A program made the translations under genes and the position numbers. From positions 1 through 64,000 of the forward strand of contig CANJLW010000018.1 of NCBI GenBank assembly GCA_947475245.1: a stretch of DNA of 64,000 nucleotides. The letters run 5' to 3'. This DNA is from Acetobacteraceae bacterium. GTDB taxonomy: Bacteria; Pseudomonadota; Alphaproteobacteria; Acetobacterales; Acetobacteraceae. Positions 47,590 to 55,928 of the stretch are shown one piece after another. Below the pieces are notes generated by a model. The model did no database searches and was not told the origin of the DNA. It saw only the letters and a list, made by a program, of their open reading frames with translations. Position 1 is the stretch's first letter. Each line of letters begins with the position of its first letter.

Positions 47590-48489
47590 TTGGACAAGTT
47601 CGAATCCATGACCGTCTTCGTGACGGTCGCCGACGAGGGTGGCTTCTCCGCCGCCGCGCGCCGTCTGGGCATGCCGCTGGCAACCGTCAGCCGTAAGGTG
47701 ACGGAGCTGGAGGAAAGCCTGAAGCTGCGCCTGATCAATCGGACGACGCGCTGGATCGCCCTGACGGAAGGCGGAGCGGCCTTCCTCGCCTCCGCGCGCC
47801 AGATCCTGGAGACCCTGCACGAGGCGGAACGCGTCGCAACCGGCGAGTATGCCGAACCCCGCGGTGGACTGACGATCACCGCGCCGATCGTCTTCGGACG
47901 GCTGCACGTCCTGCCGATCGTGACCGAGTTTCTGCGTGCCCATCCCCAGGTCGAGATCCGGTTGCTGCTGATGGATCGGGTGGTCAACCTGTTGGAGGAG
48001 CAAATCGACCTGTCCGTGCGTATCGGCGAACTGGCCGAAAGCAGCCTGATGGCGATTCGTCTGGGCAGCATCCGCCAGGTGGTCGTTGCCAGTCCGGCCT
48101 ATCTGCGCGCGCATGGCCGGCCGAACCATCCCGACGAACTCATCGCCCATGACGGCGTTGTGTTCGCGACGGATGGGTCGGGCAAGGCCATGACGTTCCG
48201 AATCAACCACGAAAACCGGTCGGTTCCGGTTCGATCTCGCCTGACGGTCACGACCGCCGAGGCCGCGATCGACGCCGCGATCGCCGATGCCGGCATTACC
48301 CAGGTCAGGTGTTATCAGGTCATCGACGCCATCGACCGGGGCAAGCTGGAACTTGTTCTGAGGTCGTTTGAAACGGACGACGCGCCGCTAAGCTTCGTTT
48401 ACCCGAGTGGACGGCTGGTCCCGTTGAAACTGCGCGCCTTTCTGGACTTCGCGGCACCAAGGATCAAGGCGCGTATGCGGGTGTTTTAA
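47590..48489 (+). CDS. LysR-family transcriptional regulator
   Basis: The protein has 299 residues. The N-terminal HTH reads FVTVADEGGFSAAARRLGMPLATVSRKVTELE, spread over residues 10-41, and a periplasmic-binding-like effector domain follows. It begins with TTG at 47590; the nearby ATG is out of frame. It is divergent from the CMD/flavin pair and probably controls it. Its 3' end overlaps the convergent peptidase gene by 26 bp. Confidence 0.9.
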   Translation: MDKFESMTVFVTVADEGGFSAAARRLGMPLATVSRKVTELEESLKLRLINRTTRWIALTEGGAAFLASARQILETLHEAERVATGEYAEPRGGLTITAPIVFGRLHVLPIVTEFLRAHPQVEIRLLLMDRVVNLLEEQIDLSVRIGELAESSLMAIRLGSIRQVVVASPAYLRAHGRPNHPDELIAHDGVVFATDGSGKAMTFRINHENRSVPVRSRLTVTTAEAAIDAAIADAGITQVRCYQVIDAIDRGKLELVLRSFETDDAPLSFVYPSGRLVPLKLRAFLDFAAPRIKARMRVF

Positions 48490-49495
48490 GCAGGGAAGCC
48501 AACCCGGTGCGCACATTGCCGTTGCGCCCGACGGTCGTCGGCGCGGCCACGAGCGCGTCCAGCACCGCCTCGTACGTCGTTTCGGCGGCCGCCTGAAACA
48601 GCGCGTCGATCCGCGCTTCGTTCAACACGCGATGCGCCGCGAAATGCGGCTTGTTCGCGTGCGGCATGGTGTTCGCGGTGGTGAAGGCCAGCGCGATATC
48701 GCCGCTGCCGTTGCCCCAGAAGGAGCCGCTCCACGCCAGGCCCACTCCCGCGCGACGCGCGACGCGGCCGAGTTGTCGGTGGTCCAGGGGGATGTCGGTG
48801 GCGAGAACGACGATGCACGATCCCATCTCGACCGACGGCGCGCCACGCGGATCGATGCGCCTGCCGTCCGGCAGCCGCAGGTCTCCGGGACGACCGAAAT
48901 TGGTCAATACCAGCGCGCCGAGATGATAGACGCGTCGATCGATGCGGATTTGACGCGATGCGGAGCCGATGCCGCCTTTCAGGCCAAAGCAACTCATGCC
49001 CGTGCCCGCGCCCACCGCGCCGACGGCGACATCCGCCGATGCGCCTGCGATGGCGGCATCGGCGTGTGCCTCCGTCACGGCCATGGCCTGGATGTCGTTC
49101 AGGTAGCCGTCGTTGCATTCCAGCACGACGGGATTGACCGTGGACGTTTCGCGTCCAATGGTCGGATTGGCGGCGATCGCGTGGCGGATCAGCGCATTGG
49201 CGCAGGTGCCGACGCCGAATGTGTTGGTCAGCAGGATCGGTGTTTCCAGCGTCCCGAGTTCGTTGACCTGCACAAGGCCGGTGCTTTTGCCGAAGCCGTT
49301 CAGCACATATCCGGCCGCGATCGGCTTGTCCTGAAACAGGTTTCCGGCGTTCGGCAGGATCGCCGTCACGCCGGTTTGCACCGCGCCGCACGACAGTGTC
49401 GCATGCCCCACCAGAACACCCGGCACGTCCCCAATCGTGTTCCCCGCCCCGCTCGGCGTCGAGCCAACCGTCAATCCGAAGTCGCCTGCCCGCAT
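48464..49495 (-). CDS. P1 family peptidase (DmpA/L-aminopeptidase type)
   Basis: A 343-residue N-terminal-nucleophile hydrolase. It opens with NTIGDVPGVLVGHATL, has GTGMSCFGLKGGIGSASR, and the self-cleavage site Gly-Ser lies in EMGSCIVVLATD; the serine becomes the nucleophile of the beta chain. Relatives remove D- or L-amino acids, beta-amino acids or act on amides. The ATG at 49495 is immediately before the domain. Confidence 0.87.
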   Translation of the reverse strand: MRAGDFGLTVGSTPSGAGNTIGDVPGVLVGHATLSCGAVQTGVTAILPNAGNLFQDKPIAAGYVLNGFGKSTGLVQVNELGTLETPILLTNTFGVGTCANALIRHAIAANPTIGRETSTVNPVVLECNDGYLNDIQAMAVTEAHADAAIAGASADVAVGAVGAGTGMSCFGLKGGIGSASRQIRIDRRVYHLGALVLTNFGRPGDLRLPDGRRIDPRGAPSVEMGSCIVVLATDIPLDHRQLGRVARRAGVGLAWSGSFWGNGSGDIALAFTTANTMPHANKPHFAAHRVLNEARIDALFQAAAETTYEAVLDALVAAPTTVGRNGNVRTGLASLLKTPAYAP

Positions 49496-49547
49496 CGATG
49501 TCGTGCCCTTTGTCGGCGGCGGCCGGAACGGCCGCCGCCTGTTGGCT

Positions 49548-50243
49548 TCAGGCCGCCGCATACTGGCCGCGACCGAACATCTTATCGAGGCTGTCCGCCT
49601 CGGCCTTGTCGAACTGCGTTGTCCGGGCGCGCACATCGTCCACCGCCGCCAGCGCCTTTTTCACCGCGGGACGCTCACTGACGGTCGCGACCCAGCGCAT
49701 GACGTTGGGGAACTTCGCCGCTGCGTCGGCGCCGAGGAGGACGGGGATGTTGCGTGCCCAGGGGTAGGTGGCGATGTCGGCGATGCCGTATTCGGCGCCG
49801 CCGAGATAGGGGGTGGTGGCCAGCCGCTGCTCGATCACCTCGAACACGCGATGGACCTGGGTGGCGTAACGGCTTTTCGAGTAGTCGTTGCCGGCCGGGG
49901 CGAAGCGGGTGAAATGCACGTGCTGTCCGAACATCGGGCCGACCGTGCTCATCTGCACCATAAGCCACTGAATGGCTTCGTACTTCGCGCCGATCTCCGC
50001 CGGCAGCAGTTTGCCGGTCTTTTCCGCGAGGTACAGAAGGATCGCGCCGGATTCGAACAGGACGCGTCCGTCATCGACGATGACCGGCACCTTGGCGTTG
50101 GGGTTCAACTTCAGGAACTCGGCGTCGAACTGCTTGCCGGTGAACACGTCGATCGGGGCGACGGTGTAGGGAAGGCCAAGCTCCTCCAGCGCGATATAGA
50201 CTTTGACGACGTTGGGGCTGCCCATTCCGTATAACGTGATCAT
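49548..50243 (-). CDS. Glutathione S-transferase
   Basis: A 231-residue GST. The thioredoxin-like domain starts ITLYGMGSPNVVKVYIALEE (Ser near residue 9 as catalytic candidate), with KVPVIVDDG and ESGAILLYLAE. The helical domain includes YLGGAEYGIADIATYPW. It resembles the Ure2p/YghU-like group. It lies 40 bp downstream of the HIBADH-like gene on the same strand. Confidence 0.9.
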   Translation of the reverse strand: MITLYGMGSPNVVKVYIALEELGLPYTVAPIDVFTGKQFDAEFLKLNPNAKVPVIVDDGRVLFESGAILLYLAEKTGKLLPAEIGAKYEAIQWLMVQMSTVGPMFGQHVHFTRFAPAGNDYSKSRYATQVHRVFEVIEQRLATTPYLGGAEYGIADIATYPWARNIPVLLGADAAAKFPNVMRWVATVSERPAVKKALAAVDDVRARTTQFDKAEADSLDKMFGRGQYAAA

Positions 50244-50283
50244 GGTGTCTTCCTGTGCGGATAGGTTGAGGGGATTGTTGAGT

Positions 50284-51177
50284 TTAGCGTGTTTTCGGCA
50301 TTTCGAACCCGGCCTCACGTTCGACATAACGAACGATATTGGTCAGATCGGCATTGGCGGAATCCGCGAAGATCGCGTGCTTGAACATCAGGCGGGTGGC
50401 CTGACAGACCCACATCGGCACGCCCAGTTCCTCGCCTTGTTCGATCGCCAGATCGATGTCCTTCATCAGGATGTGCATCGCGGCGCCGTAGTTGAACTCC
50501 CGGTTCAGGACGGCGCGCGGGAACATGGTCTGTGTCGCGGTGTTGTTGCCCGTGCCCGCGTTGATCGCCGCCAGCATGACTTCCGGGTTCAGCCCGCCCT
50601 TGGCACCCATGACGAAGGCTTCGGATGTCGCGGCCAGGGCCACCGCGCAGAGGATGTTGTTGGTCAGTTTCAGGACCTGCGCGGCACCGGGCTTGTCACC
50701 GGCGATGGTCAGGGTCGGCCCCCACAGCGACAGCAGCGGGCGGACGGTTTCGACGATCGCGGGTTCGCCGGAGACCATGACGGACAGCGTTCCGGCGCGT
50801 GCGCCGCTGGGTCCGCCAGAGATCGGGCTGTCGACGATGGCGACGCCGTTGGCGGCCATCGCGGTTTCGATCTCCTTCAGGAACTTCACCCCGACGGTGC
50901 AGGTGTTCACCAGGATCTTCATCCGCTTTCCCTGGAGGAGTCCGTTCTCGCCGAACACCACCGCGCGGAAGGCGTTCAACGTGGGGAGCGATATGAAAAC
51001 GATCTCGTGCCGATCCGCGAGGTCTTTCGGCGAGGTCCCGCGCGCGGCCTGGCGGTCGAGCAACGGCTGCATCGCCGCTTCGTTCAGATCGAGTACGGTA
51101 AGCCGATGGCCGCCGTCGATCAGCTTTCCGGCCATGGGTTGTCCCATGTTGCCGACGCCCAAGAATCCCAGGTCCAT
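50284..51177 (-). CDS. 3-hydroxyisobutyrate dehydrogenase-family oxidoreductase
   Basis: A 297-residue beta-hydroxyacid dehydrogenase. GFLGVGNMGQPMAGKL binds NAD(P), DSPISGGPSGARAGTLSVMV is the substrate motif and the catalytic lysine is in GAAQVLKLTNN. Could be tartronate-semialdehyde reductase or another hydroxy-acid dehydrogenase. It is placed between queA and GST, apparently unrelated in pathway. Confidence 0.9.
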   Translation of the reverse strand: MDLGFLGVGNMGQPMAGKLIDGGHRLTVLDLNEAAMQPLLDRQAARGTSPKDLADRHEIVFISLPTLNAFRAVVFGENGLLQGKRMKILVNTCTVGVKFLKEIETAMAANGVAIVDSPISGGPSGARAGTLSVMVSGEPAIVETVRPLLSLWGPTLTIAGDKPGAAQVLKLTNNILCAVALAATSEAFVMGAKGGLNPEVMLAAINAGTGNNTATQTMFPRAVLNREFNYGAAMHILMKDIDLAIEQGEELGVPMWVCQATRLMFKHAIFADSANADLTNIVRYVEREAGFEMPKTR

Positions 51178-51252
51178 AGTGTGTGCCTCCCTATCGTGCG
51201 GGTTGCAGGGTGACGCCTGGAACGCCCGAAGGAAAGATCCGTCGCGCCCTGC

Positions 51253-52287
51253 TTACGCGAGGTCCAACAAGGTCGCGTCGCCGTAGGAGTAAAAGCGGTA
51301 CCCCGTCGCGATCGCGTGGGCGTAGGCGGCGCGCATGCGATCGGCCCCGGCGAAGGCGCAGACCAACATGAACAGGGTCGAGCGCGGCAGATGGAAGTTG
51401 GTCATCAACCGATCGACGGCGCGAAACCGGTGTCCGGGCAGGATAAACAGCCGTGTGTCGCCATTGAACGGCTGCACTGTCCCGTCTGCCGACGCCGCGC
51501 TTTCCAGCAGGCGCAGGCTGGTGGTGCCGACGGCGACGATGCGCCCGCCGGCGGCGCGCGCGGCGTTGATCGCGGCGGCGGCCTCCGCGGTGATCTCGCC
51601 GCGTTCGGCGTGTATGCGATGTTCCGACACATCGTCGCCGCGCATCGGCAGAAACGTGCCCGCGCCGACATGCAGCGTAATCGTGACCCGTTGGATGCCG
51701 CGCGCGTCGAGCGCGTCCAATACGCGGGGTGTGAAGTGCAGTCCGGCGGTCGGGGCGGCGACGGCGCCGGCGTTGCGCGCGAACACGGTCTGATAGTCGC
51801 TCGCGTCGTCAGGGGTCGGGCCGTCCGGGCGGTCGATATAGGGGGGCAGGGCCAGAACGCCGGCGTCGGGCAGGGCGGCATCGAAGGCGTCGTTGAAGCG
51901 CAGGCTGACGCCGCCGTCGGGGTCACGGGCCTCGACCGTCGCGGTCAGGGTATCGGAGCCGTCGAAGCGCAGCACGTCGCCGACCCGCAAGCGGCGTGCG
52001 TTGCGCGCCAGGGCGTGCCATGCACCGTCGGGGGTCGGTTGATCCAGTGTGATGCCGATGCGGGCGTCGCCCCGGCGCGCGCTGAGTTGCGCGGGAATAA
52101 CGCGGGTGTCGTTGGCGACCAGCACATCGCCCCGGCGCAGCAGATCGGGCAGATCGCGCACAATACGATCGTCGAGCCCCTGCGCGGACACGTGCAGAAG
52201 GCGCGCGGCATCGCGCGGCCTGACGGGATGATGGGCAATACGATCCGGAGGCAGGGCGAAGTCGAAGTCGCCGGTACGAAGCGCCAT
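51253..52287 (-). CDS. queA: tRNA preQ1(34) S-adenosylmethionine ribosyltransferase-isomerase
   Basis: A 344-residue QueA. FDFALPPDRIAHHPV, LRRGDVLVANDTRVIPAQL, GLHFTPRVLDALDARGI, HVGAGTFLPMRGDDVSEHRIH and TNFHLPRSTLFMLVCAFAG are the conserved blocks. It moves the ribosyl of SAM onto preQ1 in tRNA to form epoxyqueuosine. The precursor transporter gene lies 3 bp upstream, so both belong to one queuosine operon. No queC-F or tgt is in the window. Confidence 0.95.
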   Translation of the reverse strand: MALRTGDFDFALPPDRIAHHPVRPRDAARLLHVSAQGLDDRIVRDLPDLLRRGDVLVANDTRVIPAQLSARRGDARIGITLDQPTPDGAWHALARNARRLRVGDVLRFDGSDTLTATVEARDPDGGVSLRFNDAFDAALPDAGVLALPPYIDRPDGPTPDDASDYQTVFARNAGAVAAPTAGLHFTPRVLDALDARGIQRVTITLHVGAGTFLPMRGDDVSEHRIHAERGEITAEAAAAINAARAAGGRIVAVGTTSLRLLESAASADGTVQPFNGDTRLFILPGHRFRAVDRLMTNFHLPRSTLFMLVCAFAGADRMRAAYAHAIATGYRFYSYGDATLLDLA

Positions 52288-52290
52288 GCC

Positions 52291-52830
52291 CTAGGCCGGG
52301 GTCGGCGTCACACGGCGCAGCAGCCGCACCAGGGGGAAGGCGATCAGCACGGCCCACAGCTTGCCGACGACCTGTCCCGGCAGATACTCCAGACTGCCGA
52401 ACGCGAGCGACAGGAAGATCACGGAATCGACCACCAGCCCGACGCAGGACGACGCGACCACGGCCAGCAACAGGCGTCGGCGCTGCAACGGGGTATAAAC
52501 CGCGCAATCGGCCAACTCACTGAGCGCAAAGGCTACACCGGAGGCGATGACGAGGAAGGGTGGCGCGATCAACGCCGACAGAACCGTGCCTAACGCGATG
52601 GCGGCCAGGCCCCAGTTCAATCCCAGACACCGTTGCACGACATCGCGCAGGACCAGCGCCAGGCCGACGGTCAGCACGCCGGACGGTGCCATCAGTCCGG
52701 GCGCGACGGGCACCAGGCACGGGCCGTTCGGCACGCAGACGGTGCCGACATGGCCGATCATCCAGTTGGCCAGCGGGATCGACGCCAGGAAGCAGACGAA
52801 CGCGACAAGCCCGAGCTGTGTTTGCCGCAT
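52291..52830 (-). CDS. VUT-family (YhhQ-type) queuosine precursor transporter
   Basis: A 179-residue membrane protein with about five or six helices: LGLVAFVCFLASIPLANWMI, GLMAPSGVLTVGLALVLRD, ALSELADCAVYTPL and SSCVGLVVDSVIFLSLAFG. The family imports preQ0/preQ1 or queuine. Its coupling to queA (3 bp) supports the assignment. Its start overlaps the VOC gene stop by one base (TGATG). Confidence 0.88.
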   Translation of the reverse strand: MRQTQLGLVAFVCFLASIPLANWMIGHVGTVCVPNGPCLVPVAPGLMAPSGVLTVGLALVLRDVVQRCLGLNWGLAAIALGTVLSALIAPPFLVIASGVAFALSELADCAVYTPLQRRRLLLAVVASSCVGLVVDSVIFLSLAFGSLEYLPGQVVGKLWAVLIAFPLVRLLRRVTPTPA

Positions 52831-53231
52831 CAGCGTGACTGGTACGAAGCGATCTCGACGAGGTTTCCGTCGGGGTCGCGGCAGTAAACGGATTGAATGG
52901 GGCCGAGCGCGCCGGCGCGTTCGACGGGACCCTGGAGGATCTGGACGCCGCAATCATGGAGATGGGCGACGACATCCAAGGGTGGGATGGCGGTGATGAA
53001 GCACAGATCGCCGGCACCGGCGTCGGTGTTCACCCCTGACGGCCAACTGCTTTTGTCGGCGTCGGCGGGGCGGACGTTGATCTTCTGGCCGCCGAATTTC
53101 AGCGCGGTGCGCTGATTGGGGCCAAAATCCTCACGCTCCATGCCCAGGACGCGCTGGTACCAGGCAGCAGTGATCTCAACGTCCTTAACGTTCAGCACCA
53201 AATGGTCGATGCGGTCGATGGTGAAGCGCAT
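52830..53231 (-). CDS. VOC-family (glyoxalase/bleomycin-resistance-like) protein
   Basis: The protein has 133 residues. IDHLVLNVKDVEITAAWYQRVLG, then FGGQKINVR and CRDPDGNLVEIASY give two beta-alpha-beta-beta-beta modules with a His/Glu metal site. Function is unknown; resembles small virulence- or detoxification-type dioxygenase relatives. First gene of a coupled trio with the transporter and queA. Confidence 0.87.
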   Translation of the reverse strand: MRFTIDRIDHLVLNVKDVEITAAWYQRVLGMEREDFGPNQRTALKFGGQKINVRPADADKSSWPSGVNTDAGAGDLCFITAIPPLDVVAHLHDCGVQILQGPVERAGALGPIQSVYCRDPDGNLVEIASYQSR

Positions 53232-53316
53232 CGCGCGATACTCCTGCGGGTTCGCCGCAGGAGTTAGCCGATTTCATCGACGGGGCAAACGGGGGGTAAG
53301 GATAATCCCGCGCCGT

Positions 53317-54312
53317 TCAGCTACCGGGCATGTCGTGGGCTTCCGGGAAGAAGAAGTCCTTCCACGACGCCGGAATGACCTTGATGCTGCCGACCTGGTG
53401 CATGAACTGGGCGGCTTTCATGGTGTTCTGCGGCACCATCGTCCAGGTCGTGCCGGGGGATACCGCGACGGAGCGCACGAAGTCGTTGGTCAATTTCGAA
53501 TCGCCGTCCTCAATCCAATAGCGCGCGGCGGTCGTCGGGTCGGTCCGCACGCGTTCGGTGGCTTCCTGCAGGGCGGCATAGAGCGCCTTGTACAGCACCG
53601 GGTTGCGATCGCGGAACTTCGCGGTGGTATACGCCAGGGTAAAGGTGTTCGGCCCGCCCCAGACGTCGAAGGAGTTCATGACCGTGTGAATGGCGGGGTT
53701 CTGCATCTGCTGCTGCAGGAAAGGCGGCACGGCCCAGACGCAGTTGACCTCGTTGGTGCCGGACAGGATCGCGATGGTGGCGTCGGGCGGCGACATCGAC
53801 ACCGTCATCGTGTCGTAGCGCGCGAATTCCTTGATGCCATACGCGGCCGCGGCCGCCGCCTGCAGCGTGACCGCCTGCGCCGAGACCTTGACCGACGGGA
53901 CGGCGATTTTCTTGCAGCGCGACAGGTCGTCGATCCCCTTGATGGTGGGATCGTTGCTGTTCAGCACGAACGGCAACGTGACCAACGCGCTGATGGCGCG
54001 CACTTCCTGGGCAGTGCCGCGCGTGCGGCTCCAGATCGTCAGCACGCCTTGCGGGCTGCCGCCGACGATATCGACGCTGTCGGACAGCAACGCGTCGTTC
54101 ATCGCCGCCGGGCCGTTGAACTTGAATGGCGTGACCTTCACCTCGGGGATTCCCATCCGCGCGGCGTGTTTCTGAATGAGCTTTTCATGCTCGATGATGT
54201 TGAATTGCAGATACCCCATGGAAAACTGTCGGGCGATCCGCACCTCGGGCACCTGCGCTCGGGCAACAAAGGACGACAGAAGCAGCGTAGCCGCCGCGAG
54301 AATCATACGCAT
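53317..54312 (-). CDS. NMT1-like periplasmic substrate-binding protein
   Basis: The protein has 331 residues, with a signal peptide ending at ARA-Q (residue 19). The mature part has MGYLQFNIIEHEKLIQKHA, GPAAMNDALLSDSVDIVGGS and SRCKKIAVPSVKVSAQAV, typical of SsuA/TauA-like receptors for nitrate, sulfonates or taurine-like ligands. No permease or ATPase is adjacent; the MFS gene is 17 bp upstream. Confidence 0.87.
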   Translation of the reverse strand: MRMILAAATLLLSSFVARAQVPEVRIARQFSMGYLQFNIIEHEKLIQKHAARMGIPEVKVTPFKFNGPAAMNDALLSDSVDIVGGSPQGVLTIWSRTRGTAQEVRAISALVTLPFVLNSNDPTIKGIDDLSRCKKIAVPSVKVSAQAVTLQAAAAAAYGIKEFARYDTMTVSMSPPDATIAILSGTNEVNCVWAVPPFLQQQMQNPAIHTVMNSFDVWGGPNTFTLAYTTAKFRDRNPVLYKALYAALQEATERVRTDPTTAARYWIEDGDSKLTNDFVRSVAVSPGTTWTMVPQNTMKAAQFMHQVGSIKVIPASWKDFFFPEAHDMPGS

Positions 54313-54328
54313 ACCGAAAACTCCATCA

Positions 54329-55594
54329 TCAACGACCAGCCCGTGCCTTCAGCTCATCGCTCGGCCGGATGTCTTCCGAGCGGCTGTATATCCCAACGGC
54401 GACGACAAGCACGACAGCCATGAACATGAACAGCGTGCTGTAGGCGAGTTCCGAGCGCGCGCCGTTCGCCAAAGGTTCGAATGCGCCGACAATGATGCCT
54501 GACAGCGTCTGCATGCAGGCGACTCCCAGCATGACGCTGGTATTGATCGTGGCCATGCCGCGTCCGATCAGCCGGTCGGGGAAAATCGCTCGGCCGTGCG
54601 ACATGATCATGGTGCTCGACGCGCTGACGAAGCCGATGCCGACGATGGCGCCGATTGCGATCCACATCGGCGGATGGCCCCACACCCCGCCCCAAAGGCC
54701 GAGGATACCGAGGATGGCGGCGATGATGAGCGTGCCCGTCAGGGCGATCCATTTGCGTGTGTCGAGCACGCGGTCCAGCGGGCCGAAGACCAACATGCCG
54801 ATCTGATAGGCGATGACGGCGGCCAGCAGCACGTTGCCCGATTGCACCTTGGTCAGGCCGTGTACCTCGCGCAGGAACGGTCCGCCCCAAAGTCCCTGAA
54901 CGGTGAAGGAGCAGGCGTAGTTGCAGAAGTTCAGCGCGAGGATGCAGGGGAGGCGCGGATTGCGGATGACTTCGGCCAGGCCGCGCAGCATCTCGCGCGG
55001 CGATTCCGTCTTGCGCGCCAGGAATGGATGGCCGGGCGGGGCATCGCGCACCACCAGATAGACCGCGACCGCAGCGACGGCGGTAAAGGCGACGACCCCG
55101 CCGAAGACGGTGCGCCAGCCCACGGCCTCCGCCGCCCACGCGAGCGGGGTGGTGGCGAGCAGATTGCCGATCAGCCCGATCGACAGCACCATCGACGACA
55201 AGGTGGAAAATCGGTCGGGCGGGAACCAGCGGGAGATTACGACCATGCTGCCGATCAGCATGACGCCGAAGCCGGCCCCCATCATGGCGCGCCCGGCCAG
55301 CAAGGTCGGCCAGTCCGGTGCCAGGGCGAAGATCGTGCCGCCGATGGTGGCAAGGATCAGCATGCCGAACACGGTCAGCCGCGGGCCATAGCGGTCGAAG
55401 AAGAACCCGCAGGGGATTTGCATCGCCGAAAAGCCGAAGAAGAACGCGCCGGTCAGCGCGCCCAACGCCTCTGGCCCGATGTGCAGATCGCGCATCAGGT
55501 CCAGGCCAATGGTGACATTGGCGGAGCGGAAGAAGTGGCTTGCGACATAGGCGGTCGCCAGGGTGGCGACGATGATCAGGCCCTGGCGCGGCAT
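54329..55594 (-). CDS. MFS transporter
   Basis: A 421-residue protein with 12 predicted helices. The A-motif-like loop FFDRYGPRLTVFG, AGRAMMGAGFGVMLIG in helix 4, and a mid-protein loop VVRDAPPGHPFLARKTESP are visible. It resembles hexuronate/NarK-like or organic-acid porters. It is in a same-strand cluster with the AtuA pair and the M20 peptidase and probably imports their substrate. Confidence 0.9.
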   Translation of the reverse strand: MPRQGLIIVATLATAYVASHFFRSANVTIGLDLMRDLHIGPEALGALTGAFFFGFSAMQIPCGFFFDRYGPRLTVFGMLILATIGGTIFALAPDWPTLLAGRAMMGAGFGVMLIGSMVVISRWFPPDRFSTLSSMVLSIGLIGNLLATTPLAWAAEAVGWRTVFGGVVAFTAVAAVAVYLVVRDAPPGHPFLARKTESPREMLRGLAEVIRNPRLPCILALNFCNYACSFTVQGLWGGPFLREVHGLTKVQSGNVLLAAVIAYQIGMLVFGPLDRVLDTRKWIALTGTLIIAAILGILGLWGGVWGHPPMWIAIGAIVGIGFVSASSTMIMSHGRAIFPDRLIGRGMATINTSVMLGVACMQTLSGIIVGAFEPLANGARSELAYSTLFMFMAVVLVVAVGIYSRSEDIRPSDELKARAGR

Positions 55595-55610
55595 GGCTTC
55601 GGACAGTGTC

Positions 55611-55928
55611 TTAATCCTCGATCGGCAGGCCGAGGATCAGATAGCTGAACGACTTGCCGTGGGAATCGAGGTTCAGCGAGGTGTTCACCCCGCCTTCCAA
55701 CGCATCCAGCATGACGAAGTTCAGGCCGTGCAGATCGTCCATCTCGTAACGGGTCACGGCACCGGTAAAGAGCTTGGGGAACGACCGCTTGATCCGATCG
55801 GCGGTGAGTTGCCGTTTCAGTAGCGGGTAATCCTTGGGATCGTAGACCCAGACGGAGACATTGGACGTATTGCCTTTGTCGCCCGCGCGGGCATGGGCAA
55901 TGTCGTGGATGCGGCGAGGCTGGGTCAT
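55611..55928 (-). CDS. AtuA-like C-terminal ferredoxin-fold protein
   Basis: A 105-residue protein: IAHARAGDKGNTSNVSVWVYDP, then LFTGAVTRYEMDDLHGLNFVMLDALEGGVNTSLNLDSHG, split here for reading over residues 47-89. It matches the small domain that in some proteins is fused to the C-terminus of DUF1446/AtuA. Here it is a separate gene overlapping the AtuA gene by 4 bp (ATGA), which supports a two-subunit complex. Confidence 0.85.
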   Translation of the reverse strand: MTQPRRIHDIAHARAGDKGNTSNVSVWVYDPKDYPLLKRQLTADRIKRSFPKLFTGAVTRYEMDDLHGLNFVMLDALEGGVNTSLNLDSHGKSFSYLILGLPIED

